Part shown: in pieces, positions 35,944 through 41,831 of the stretch
Layout: each line of letters opens with the position of its first letter
Position numbering within the stretch: position 1 is the stretch's first letter
Assembly (NCBI GenBank): GCA_938016265.1
Contig: CALLWB010000045.1
Span: 1-41,831, forward strand
Length of the DNA: 41,831 nt
From: an uncultured Saprospiraceae bacterium
Lineage (GTDB): Bacteria; Bacteroidota; Bacteroidia; Chitinophagales; Saprospiraceae
Direction of reading: 5' to 3'
The notes under the pieces: model-generated
Databases searched by the model: none
Told to the model about the DNA's origin: nothing
Seen by the model: the letters and a program-made list of their open reading frames with translations, nothing else
Position numbers and translations under genes: made by a program

Positions 35944-36660
35944 TTATTGATTCCTATTGTCCATGGCCAGGTCCCAGATTTGTTGGATCGGAACCGATTG
36001 CCTTTCCAATTGGTTGAAATCTTCATAGGAAGTCCATAAAAATGGAGTAAAACTGAAGGCATGTGTTCCGTCAAGTCTGGCAACATCCTCCTTCCAGGTT
36101 TCCCATCGCAGTTTTTCGTAAAATTGAGATAACTCTCCAGTAAACGCCCATTCCAAAAACTCCGTATAAGTCAGATAGAGCGGTTCCCATTGCAAATTGT
36201 CTGGAGATAGATAGTAGATGTTGCCTTTGTCTTCTCCAAGGCCGCCTTCGTTTTGAGCAAAAAAACCACCCACAACGTCATCTGCCACTAGATAATAGGC
36301 AATTTCTTCTTTGTTTTCTATCGATTTTCCTTCATTCCACATCGGTAGGCTGCGGTTTAATTTTGGAGCGCCCGATCCCAGGATGCGCAACCAACCATAG
36401 TCTACTAATATTCCTCCGGTTTCGTAAATGACTGCTCCCATGGAGGACTCCGTACTTACTTGGATTTGAAGGAGCGCGGCTTCTGCTAGTTCCTTGTTTT
36501 TTCCTAGTACCTCGATATTGTTTGCTGCGTTCTCGACCAGCTCTTTTACCATTGGCCACCCAGAATTTTGAGTGCTGATAAGTTGTTTCAACGGTTTAGC
36601 ATCCTGAGTAATACCAACAGTTGCGGGAACGAAAAACAAGAAGAGTAGAAAGTATTTCAT
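35944..36660 (-). CDS. DUF2625 family protein, exported
   Basis: About 238 residues from the ATG at 36660, which starts a good signal peptide (MKYFLLFLFFVPATVGITQ); an ATG at 36678 would add six residues. The DUF2625 signature is strong: LISTQNSGWPMVKELV, MGAVIYETGGILVDYGWLR, ILGSGAPKLNRSLPMWNEG and DDVVGGFFAQNEGGLGEDKG. The biochemical function of this family is unknown to me; DUF2625 proteins look like SMI1/KNR4-type fold proteins, and most are cytosolic, so the signal peptide is notable. Confidence 0.82.
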   Translation of the reverse strand: MKYFLLFLFFVPATVGITQDAKPLKQLISTQNSGWPMVKELVENAANNIEVLGKNKELAEAALLQIQVSTESSMGAVIYETGGILVDYGWLRILGSGAPKLNRSLPMWNEGKSIENKEEIAYYLVADDVVGGFFAQNEGGLGEDKGNIYYLSPDNLQWEPLYLTYTEFLEWAFTGELSQFYEKLRWETWKEDVARLDGTHAFSFTPFLWTSYEDFNQLERQSVPIQQIWDLAMDNRNQ

Positions 36661-36807
36661 GCCGGATGTAGTTATCAAGTTATTGGGTTGATTGAGTTAT
36701 TAAGTTACTAGGGTTGTACAATATCGGGAATTTTCAGCGAATTGGATGTTTTTTATGGTTAATTATGGTCAACACGTAGAGACATTTTATGAAACGCATC
36801 TGCCGTG

Positions 36808-36845
36808 ATTGCCGAATGCACCGATCCCACTGCCGCAGGGGAACC
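36808..36845. repeat. Dispersed repeat copy 1
   Basis: This stretch shares ATTGCC, GCA and CGATCCC in the same order and spacing with 37842-37879, including a GC-rich end. Both lie just outside the orphan gene at 36848-37645. A GTAGAGACATTTTATG-like segment upstream resembles a worn copy of the GTAGAGACG... repeats seen in many Bacteroidota genomes. Confidence 0.4.
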
Positions 36846-36847
36846 AC

Positions 36848-37645
36848 TTATCGAGCTTCAAAAACATGAAGCAACTTAGTCAAATATTGGGAACTCGTTT
36901 CTTTCATATAGATGCCAAGTGAAATTGCCGTTTTATCAATCAAATTGACATCAAAAAAGGAATAATCAAACTGATGAATAACGCCACTGGTCAGTTGTGT
37001 ACGTTTTTGGACGAGGATTTCATATTCGGCTACGGAGAGATTTTCTGCTTCTCCGGTATTGTTGTAGCTGCTCAGTCGCCTTTCAGTCACAACCATTGCA
37101 TACTCTAGGACTGCCAGACTGTCTGCTGCATCCGCAAGGACTTTTCGTTGGAGGACAATCCCGTCTAGCGCCTGTTTTTTGTTGATCTTGACCTTGCTGT
37201 CTGATTTGTCTACGGAGTAATAATTTTCGTCAATGTCCTGACTAAATCGCTTAATAGTGCCGAGGTGCAGGTTGGCGAGTTCGAGCATTGGCGTAATTAT
37301 CTGATTGAATTTTGAGGTTAATAAGGCGTGGTACTTTTTTTCTGCTGCCAAACTGCCCTGGTGATGTGTGCCTTTTTGTACAATGAAAAATTGAGATAAA
37401 TTGCTTTCAACCTTATGTTCCTGTGCATTGAGTTTTGTAAGGAGTTTGGAGAAGGAATCTGCCTGAGTATTAAATTGTAGAATACTGTCAAGAATTTCAT
37501 CCAGGGCCTCTTTTTCTGGTGGAGTGGTTAGTTGATCTTCTGCTTCGATCAACGGGTCTTCTGGCTCAGGAGGGATAATCTCATGGCTGGACAGTTCCTT
37601 GTCATCTGTATTTTCCTCAAAGAGATCGTCGTAAGGGTTGGACAT
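36848..37645 (-). CDS. Hypothetical cytosolic helical protein
   Basis: A 265-residue protein that I do not recognise. The first ~45 residues are acidic and proline-rich with many D/E (low complexity, likely disordered). The rest is predicted mostly helical with coiled-coil-like heptads and no signal peptide or membrane segment. It sits between a DUF2625 gene and a DUF6159-like membrane protein, all on the minus strand, but with gaps of 180-250 bases that contain repeat remnants, so a common operon is doubtful. Confidence 0.65.
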   Translation of the reverse strand: MSNPYDDLFEENTDDKELSSHEIIPPEPEDPLIEAEDQLTTPPEKEALDEILDSILQFNTQADSFSKLLTKLNAQEHKVESNLSQFFIVQKGTHHQGSLAAEKKYHALLTSKFNQIITPMLELANLHLGTIKRFSQDIDENYYSVDKSDSKVKINKKQALDGIVLQRKVLADAADSLAVLEYAMVVTERRLSSYNNTGEAENLSVAEYEILVQKRTQLTSGVIHQFDYSFFDVNLIDKTAISLGIYMKETSSQYLTKLLHVFEAR

Positions 37646-37841
37646 GAATTAAAATGATCGGTGATTATTAATCAACTTCTTGATGTAAATTTAACGATTC
37701 TAAATTAGAAACAAAATTCATTTAGGAGAAGCGAGATGAGAGAAATTTGGAGATCACCTTTAGCTGACAAAAGACAGATTTTCATTATTTAGATAAAATT
37801 GCCATCAGAAAAAAATCTACGGCAACGTCTCTCTTCTCACA

Positions 37842-37879
37842 ATTGCCAAAGGCAACGATCCCGCAGCGCAGCGGACTCG
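37842..37879. repeat. Dispersed repeat copy 2
   Basis: ATTGCCAAAGGCAACGATCC and the following GC-rich bases match copy 1 at 36808 with several differences. It falls in the gap between the orphan gene and the DUF6159-like gene, about 20 bases from the latter's stop codon. Confidence 0.4.
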
Positions 37880-37898
37880 CAGCTGAAAACGATCTCTC

Positions 37899-38747
37899 TT
37901 ACTTCGAATAAAACATATCATCTAGCAAATCTGTTTGATAATGCTCCACCGTCTTCTCATTGACATGCTGATACGCCGCCGCCAAAAAGACAGTTTCCGC
38001 ACTGGAAATCACAATCGTCACCAAGAAAAAGGTCAATATTCCAAGCAAAATCCCAGCTATCGGATGGATCATAAATCCTAGAATACCGACAGGCAAAGCA
38101 ATCAAAAATATTCCAAGCATATAAAACAACCCAAATCCGAAATTTGCACCTAGTGCTTCTCCCCATTTTTCTTTGATGATGCTAATGCTACGCTTCAGCG
38201 CATCGATAGGTCCCAGGTTTTCATAGGCGATGATCGGCACGACAAAAAAGGTTGCCAGTGCCCAACCAGCCCCAACCAGACCGATGACAAATTTCCCAAC
38301 GCTTTCAGATTTGTTTTCAATAACTTTCATAAGGACGCCCACCGTAGCAGCAAGCACTGCCCAGGATACAATCACCCCAAGCCGCGAAATCGCAAAAGAA
38401 ATCCCCTCACCAATATCCGGCTTCTCCCCATTGAGCACCTGCCGTGCACAAAACACCAAACCAACATTAAAGAAAATAACCACCGTAAAATTGATCAGAT
38501 AATAGAAAAACAAAACCACGTACCCCAGTATCTGCGAACTTTCATCCAGCGACTCTGCGGTATTAATCACGCGGTCGAAGTCAAAACCGAATAGCGCAAA
38601 ACTGCCTGCAGAAATAGCGGCAAAAATTAGAAACATTGAAAACATAGAAAGAATCGGAAAAACAATCAGGCTTTTATTTTTTCCAATTATTTGGAGGCTC
38701 TGAATCCCTAGATTCCATCCATTTTTAAGACGCGAAAAAAATGACAT
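37899..38747 (-). CDS. DUF6159-like multi-pass membrane protein
   Basis: A 282-residue membrane protein with about six hydrophobic segments. The start (MSFFSRLKNGWNLGIQSLQI) and the following FPILS and VLNGEKPDIGEG segments are typical of DUF6159-like proteins. The function is unknown to me. A 540-base region with a small ORF and a terminator separates it from the next gene on the other strand. Confidence 0.7.
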   Translation of the reverse strand: MSFFSRLKNGWNLGIQSLQIIGKNKSLIVFPILSMFSMFLIFAAISAGSFALFGFDFDRVINTAESLDESSQILGYVVLFFYYLINFTVVIFFNVGLVFCARQVLNGEKPDIGEGISFAISRLGVIVSWAVLAATVGVLMKVIENKSESVGKFVIGLVGAGWALATFFVVPIIAYENLGPIDALKRSISIIKEKWGEALGANFGFGLFYMLGIFLIALPVGILGFMIHPIAGILLGILTFFLVTIVISSAETVFLAAAYQHVNEKTVEHYQTDLLDDMFYSK

Positions 38748-39094
38748 AGTGTGATTTTGAGTTATAAAATTAACAATGAAAGTTAGTTAGTGAAGTCACC
38801 TGCTCTTTCAAACATAGTTGGGAATCGTAATATAGCTATTTTGGTAGAAGCGCGCATTTAATTACGATAAATGCTACCAATTTTCCGATGAACTATTGAA
38901 AGTTGAATAAAATTTTACTACTTAATTCTAGCAAATTAACACGGCCGTCCAGAGAATAAACACGGCTGCTCATTGCCAAACGATAGGGTAGAATATTCCA
39001 GTAAAACCTACGTTTTCTAAGCAAAGACTTACTAAATCGTCCATTAAGAAGGTGGGAATAACGACAGGAAAAGTGTTGCTCTTTTTATAAAAGT

Positions 39095-39175
39095 ATGGAA
39101 AGGACAACCACACCTTCGGGCCATTGTAAAAGATGTTTTTGTTTATTAAGTCCGATTAGGGAAGGAATGCTATGA
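39095..39175 (+). CDS. Candidate 26-residue small protein with CKRCFC motif
   Basis: A short frame from ATG 39095 to TGA 39173-39175 encodes a basic peptide containing TTTPSGHCKRCFC and ending SPIREGML. Its last codons lie inside the terminator hairpin at 39160-39198, so it would be a self-contained short transcript. I see no convincing promoter box or Shine-Dalgarno. The Cys-x2-Cys-x-Cys cluster with a nearby His could bind metal. With only 26 codons, chance cannot be excluded. Confidence 0.35.
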   Translation: MERTTTPSGHCKRCFCLLSPIREGML

Positions 39176-39198
39176 GGTGGCATTTCTTTCCTTTTTTT
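39160..39198 (+). terminator. Rho-independent terminator without an upstream long gene
   Basis: GGAAGGAATGC (39160-39170) pairs with GCATTTCTTTCC (39180-39191), with one wobble and one bulged T, around a 9-base loop, followed by seven T's. The only plus-strand candidate upstream is the small ORF at 39095, so it supports a short transcript (small mRNA or sRNA). Confidence 0.75.
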
Positions 39199-39289
39199 GT
39201 TAGAAAGCGTAAATCTCTGCTAGTGAATCCACTAATAAATTTACCAGTACAGATAACTTCCAAGCGAAAAAAGCTAATTTTGCCTTTGA

Positions 39290-40318
39290 ATGAACGAGCA
39301 AAAATTATATCAAGGGGCAAAATGGGTGCGTTCCCTTTTTAGAAATAAACAGGTCAACTTTTCGCTGAAGCTGATTTTCGTTCTATTGCTAGGATATGCC
39401 TTGTACCGCCAAACCATCGGCAAGGACAACTTTAGCGAAATCCTTGCTACGTTCCAGCAGCAATTGCGGATGGAATATATCTATTTTCTCGCATTGGCCA
39501 TCGTACTGATGCCTGTCAACTGGCTTCTGGAAACCATCAAGTGGAAAACATTAGTCGACCACATCGAAAAAGTACCCCTGCTCCGAGCATTCAAAGGCGT
39601 ATTTGCAGGCGTCGCCCTTTCCATTTTTACCCCAAACAGAATCGGAGAATACGGAGGGAGAATCCTGGTCGTCAAACCAGAAAATAACATCAAAACGGTC
39701 GTCGCAACGATTGTAGGCAGTTTCAGTCAGTTAGTTGTTTTATTGGTGATGGGGATGCTTGGAATGACGTATTTCATTTACCTGAAGATGGATGCAGACA
39801 TTATGGTACAATACGGCATCGGTTTTTCTTCCATGCTGATCACCGTTTTGTTGGTGTTTTTTTATTTGAATGTCGATCTGATCATTCCCATCTTCAACCG
39901 TCTGCCCCTGTTCAATAGACTCGTGAAGCATATTGGCATATTAAAAACCTATTCTTCCAAAACCCTGACCATCGTCCTTGGATTTTCGCTGATACGCTAC
40001 TTGGTTTATTCTATACAGTACTTTTTGTTGCTACAGTTTTTTGGAATCGATTTATCCATTTTGCAAGGATTAGCGAGTATCGCTACGATTTTTCTGATCC
40101 AAACAAGCATCCCACTCCCACCGATCTCTGGGCTGCTCGTTCGCGGAGAGGTCGCGTTGCATGTTTGGGGCTATTTTCAAATCAATGAATTAAGCATTTT
40201 GGCAGCGACTTTTAGCCTTTGGTTTATCAATGTTATCCTTCCAGCCTTGTTTGGTATGATTTTTATTCTAAACGTCAATGTACTTAAATCATTAGGTTAT
40301 GAGGAAACGACTGATTAA
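39290..40318 (+). CDS. YbhN/LPG-synthase-TM-like flippase family membrane protein
   Basis: A 342-residue protein with about eight membrane segments. The family signature is the FTPNRIGEYGGR block (~112-123) and the preceding FKGVFAGVAL. Members of this superfamily (UPF0104/lysylphosphatidylglycerol synthase membrane region) are thought to be lipid flippases or glycosyl-lipid handling proteins. There is no catalytic synthase domain, so it is the membrane half only. It overlaps the DUF3108 gene by 20 bases, so the two are co-transcribed and probably functionally linked. Confidence 0.88.
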   Translation: MNEQKLYQGAKWVRSLFRNKQVNFSLKLIFVLLLGYALYRQTIGKDNFSEILATFQQQLRMEYIYFLALAIVLMPVNWLLETIKWKTLVDHIEKVPLLRAFKGVFAGVALSIFTPNRIGEYGGRILVVKPENNIKTVVATIVGSFSQLVVLLVMGMLGMTYFIYLKMDADIMVQYGIGFSSMLITVLLVFFYLNVDLIIPIFNRLPLFNRLVKHIGILKTYSSKTLTIVLGFSLIRYLVYSIQYFLLLQFFGIDLSILQGLASIATIFLIQTSIPLPPISGLLVRGEVALHVWGYFQINELSILAATFSLWFINVILPALFGMIFILNVNVLKSLGYEETTD

Positions 40319-41135
40319 TGGGAGTATTTTACTTTTGGTAATACTGGTTCTTGCGGCATTCCAACAGGCTGATCAAGTCTTGGAGGCGGACATGCCAGAC
40401 CCATGTTATATGGAGAATACGACTTTTCAAGGAGGAGAAAAACTGGTCTATAAAGTGTATTATAATTGGAATTTTGTTTGGATTCCTGCTGGGACGGCGA
40501 CCTTTACCGTCACTGATGAGGGCGATCTTTGGCATCTGGTAGTAGACGGCAGAACGCTGAAATCCTACGAATGGTTTTACAAAGTTCGCGATCGATATGA
40601 GACCTACATTGACAAGGCCACCATGCTTCCTGTGACTTATATCCGCAGCGTACAAGAAGGCAAATACCGACTCTACAGCCGAACAGAATTCGATCAAAAC
40701 ACCTTTCAATTGACCAATTTTTGGGGAGACTACGCCGAAGACGCCAAACCTACCGAATACAGTGTAGACGGCTGCATGCACGATCTGGTGTCCATCGTTT
40801 ATTACATGAGAAATATCGAGAAGGAATATGCCTACAAAGACAACAAAGTCCCTGTTGAGATATTTCTGGACAAAGAAGTATGGTCCCTGGACGTCCATTT
40901 TTATGGAAAACAAGTCAAACGCATCAAGGGCGCTGGCAGATACAACACGATCAAATTTAGCCCGGAACTCATATCTGGTGAAGTATTCAAAGAGGGCGAT
41001 CAAATGTCCATCTGGGCAACAGATGATGCCAATCGGATTCCCTTGTTGATTGAGTCACCGGTGTCTGTCGGTTCTGTAAAGGCGATTCTGCAGGATTATT
41101 CGGGCCTTCGATCTCCGTTTACTGCTGCTTTTTGA
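40299..41135 (+). CDS. DUF3108 domain-containing envelope protein
   Basis: A 278-residue protein with an N-terminal signal sequence or anchor (LINGSILLLVILVLAAF). The DUF3108 signature is FQGGEKLVYKVYYNW (~43-57), followed by IPAGTATFTV and KVRDRYETYIDKATMLP. Members have a beta-rich lipocalin-like or LolA-like fold in the periplasm. The overlap with the flippase gene suggests an envelope-lipid role, by inference only. Confidence 0.88.
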   Translation: MRKRLINGSILLLVILVLAAFQQADQVLEADMPDPCYMENTTFQGGEKLVYKVYYNWNFVWIPAGTATFTVTDEGDLWHLVVDGRTLKSYEWFYKVRDRYETYIDKATMLPVTYIRSVQEGKYRLYSRTEFDQNTFQLTNFWGDYAEDAKPTEYSVDGCMHDLVSIVYYMRNIEKEYAYKDNKVPVEIFLDKEVWSLDVHFYGKQVKRIKGAGRYNTIKFSPELISGEVFKEGDQMSIWATDDANRIPLLIESPVSVGSVKAILQDYSGLRSPFTAAF

Positions 41136-41214
41136 ATTCCTGAGCGGTTCCTTCCCTTTTTTTGTGGATCGTCCTGAATCTGTCAAATTTCTCGCCTCCC
41201 GCTACTTTTTCAGA

Positions 41215-41562
41215 CTACCAAATCAGCATTAAAATAAGACCAGCCACAATCAAACCATTCCCAAGCAAACCAATCATATTGGAATCAAATCCGCTATCTT
41301 TTCCGATGTTTCTAATCCCTACCAATGTACCAATCGCACTTACGATGCAAATACTCCCCATAAGAAGAGGCCCAAGCCATCCAAAACCTTTCCCAGAACC
41401 AAGCCCTTTCCCTAGAACAACTTCGTCCTCTAAATAAATAGCAATAATCGTCAAAATAATTAATGCAATCGTCCCGAAAAAGAACAATAAAGAAGCAGGA
41501 AATTGCCGATTTTTTCGGGCAGCAAATTGATGATCCAAAATTTCATTCGGTTGTTCTTCCAT
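41215..41562 (-). CDS. Small membrane protein, unknown
   Basis: A 115-residue protein with three hydrophobic segments (~24-43, ~65-85, ~95-114) and glycine-rich loops (VLGKGLGSGKGFGWLG). No family recognised. It is convergent with the DUF3108 gene. Its start lies 126 bases from the end of the downstream-coordinate aminotransferase gene, on the same strand. Confidence 0.7.
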   Translation of the reverse strand: MEEQPNEILDHQFAARKNRQFPASLLFFFGTIALIILTIIAIYLEDEVVLGKGLGSGKGFGWLGPLLMGSICIVSAIGTLVGIRNIGKDSGFDSNMIGLLGNGLIVAGLILMLIW

Positions 41563-41688
41563 GATTAAAATTAAAGTAATTACTGAGCCTAGCAGGCAGG
41601 CCGTCTGTTAGGGCTATGTATCACAATTTTATAAAAACTTTGCGCCTTTGTGTCCTTGCGTTTATAATATTCTCCCTTTCACCTAAAC

Positions 41689-41831
41689 TCAAATCCGCTC
41701 CACAATCTCCGCCACCCGATCCATTTCCTCCAACGTATTAAAATAGTGCGGAGAAAACCGAATCACCCAGTCCAGTCCCTTCTCCTCAAAATCAATCACC
41801 GCATGTTGCCGGGAGCTGAGCGAGTAGAAAA
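41689..41831 (-). CDS. Class-V aminotransferase fold PLP enzyme, C-terminal end only
   Basis: Minus-strand frame, open at the window edge, ends at TGA (41691-41689). The 47 visible residues include WVIRFSPHYFNTLEEMDR, the usual C-terminal block of class-V aminotransferases (cysteine desulfurase, kynureninase or isopenicillin-N-epimerase-like). The lysine and active-site regions lie outside, so the exact member cannot be told. Confidence 0.75.
   Translation of the reverse strand, partial: FYSLSSRQHAVIDFEEKGLDWVIRFSPHYFNTLEEMDRVAEIVERI

Larger units (their letters stand above)
38748..39289. other. 542-base intergenic region with a candidate small gene
   Basis: Lies between divergent genes. 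It contains a candidate 26-residue ORF (39095-39175) and a plus-strand terminator (39160-39198) that no longer gene explains. AACACGGC occurs twice near 38938-38965. I saw nothing else. Confidence 0.55.

Overview
The window looks like a chromosomal segment of a Bacteroidota bacterium, most likely of the Saprospiria (lineage is inference). It is AT-rich, several intergenic regions carry the Bacteroidota -7 promoter box TAnnTTTG, proteins use type IX secretion (PorV-like partner, Por sorting tails, SprB repeats), there is a large TonB-dependent receptor, and long fibre proteins end in an intramolecular chaperone (Peptidase_S74). No rRNA, tRNA, insertion sequence, integrase or CRISPR array was recognised.

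Layout. 1-7950: two tandem paralogous giant fibre/adhesin genes (the first cut by the window edge), each closed by a clear terminator. 8022-16184: mostly housekeeping genes (a ceramidase-like membrane hydrolase, acyl-CoA dehydrogenase, pdxA, an M17 leucyl aminopeptidase, rsmA/ksgA, a 2-hydroxyacid dehydrogenase). 16313-24952: a three-gene unit of TonB-dependent receptor, 1305-residue secreted protein with a Por-like tail, and PorV/PorQ-family protein. 24953-28153: greA and a HIT protein facing ruvC and lpdA. 28299-30553: a phosphodiester-glycosidase family lipoprotein and a T9SS-sorted protein with a CxxCH motif. 33426-41831: an RRM protein, a lipoprotein, a fatty-acid desaturase, a DUF2625 protein, orphan proteins, a YbhN-type flippase, a DUF3108 protein and the end of a class-V aminotransferase.

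The most notable system lies at 30740-33114 on the minus strand. It is a compact two-gene operon in which a TIR - effector-associated-domain-like helical region - CHAT (caspase-like) protease is followed 12 bases later by a bacterial gasdermin. This reads as a self-contained abortive-infection module: TIR and adaptor region sense or assemble, the CHAT protease is activated, the gasdermin C-terminal tail is cut, and pores open in the inner membrane. The TIR domain is complete only if translation starts at a non-canonical ATT codon (33010). No ATG, GTG or TTG lies between the upstream in-frame stop and an internal ATG 40 codons later, and starting at that ATG would remove the first TIR strand. 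The leader also contains a terminator-like hairpin. Together these suggest tight control of a toxic system, although a frameshift or point mutation is an alternative.

Other points of interest are a duplicated hairpin, one copy closing the TonB/PorV operon and the other placed at the predicted 5' end of the greA mRNA; a 26-codon cysteine-containing small ORF that runs into its own terminator; and the modular build of the fibre paralogues, one of which carries an extra tail-fibre-like head between repeat blocks.
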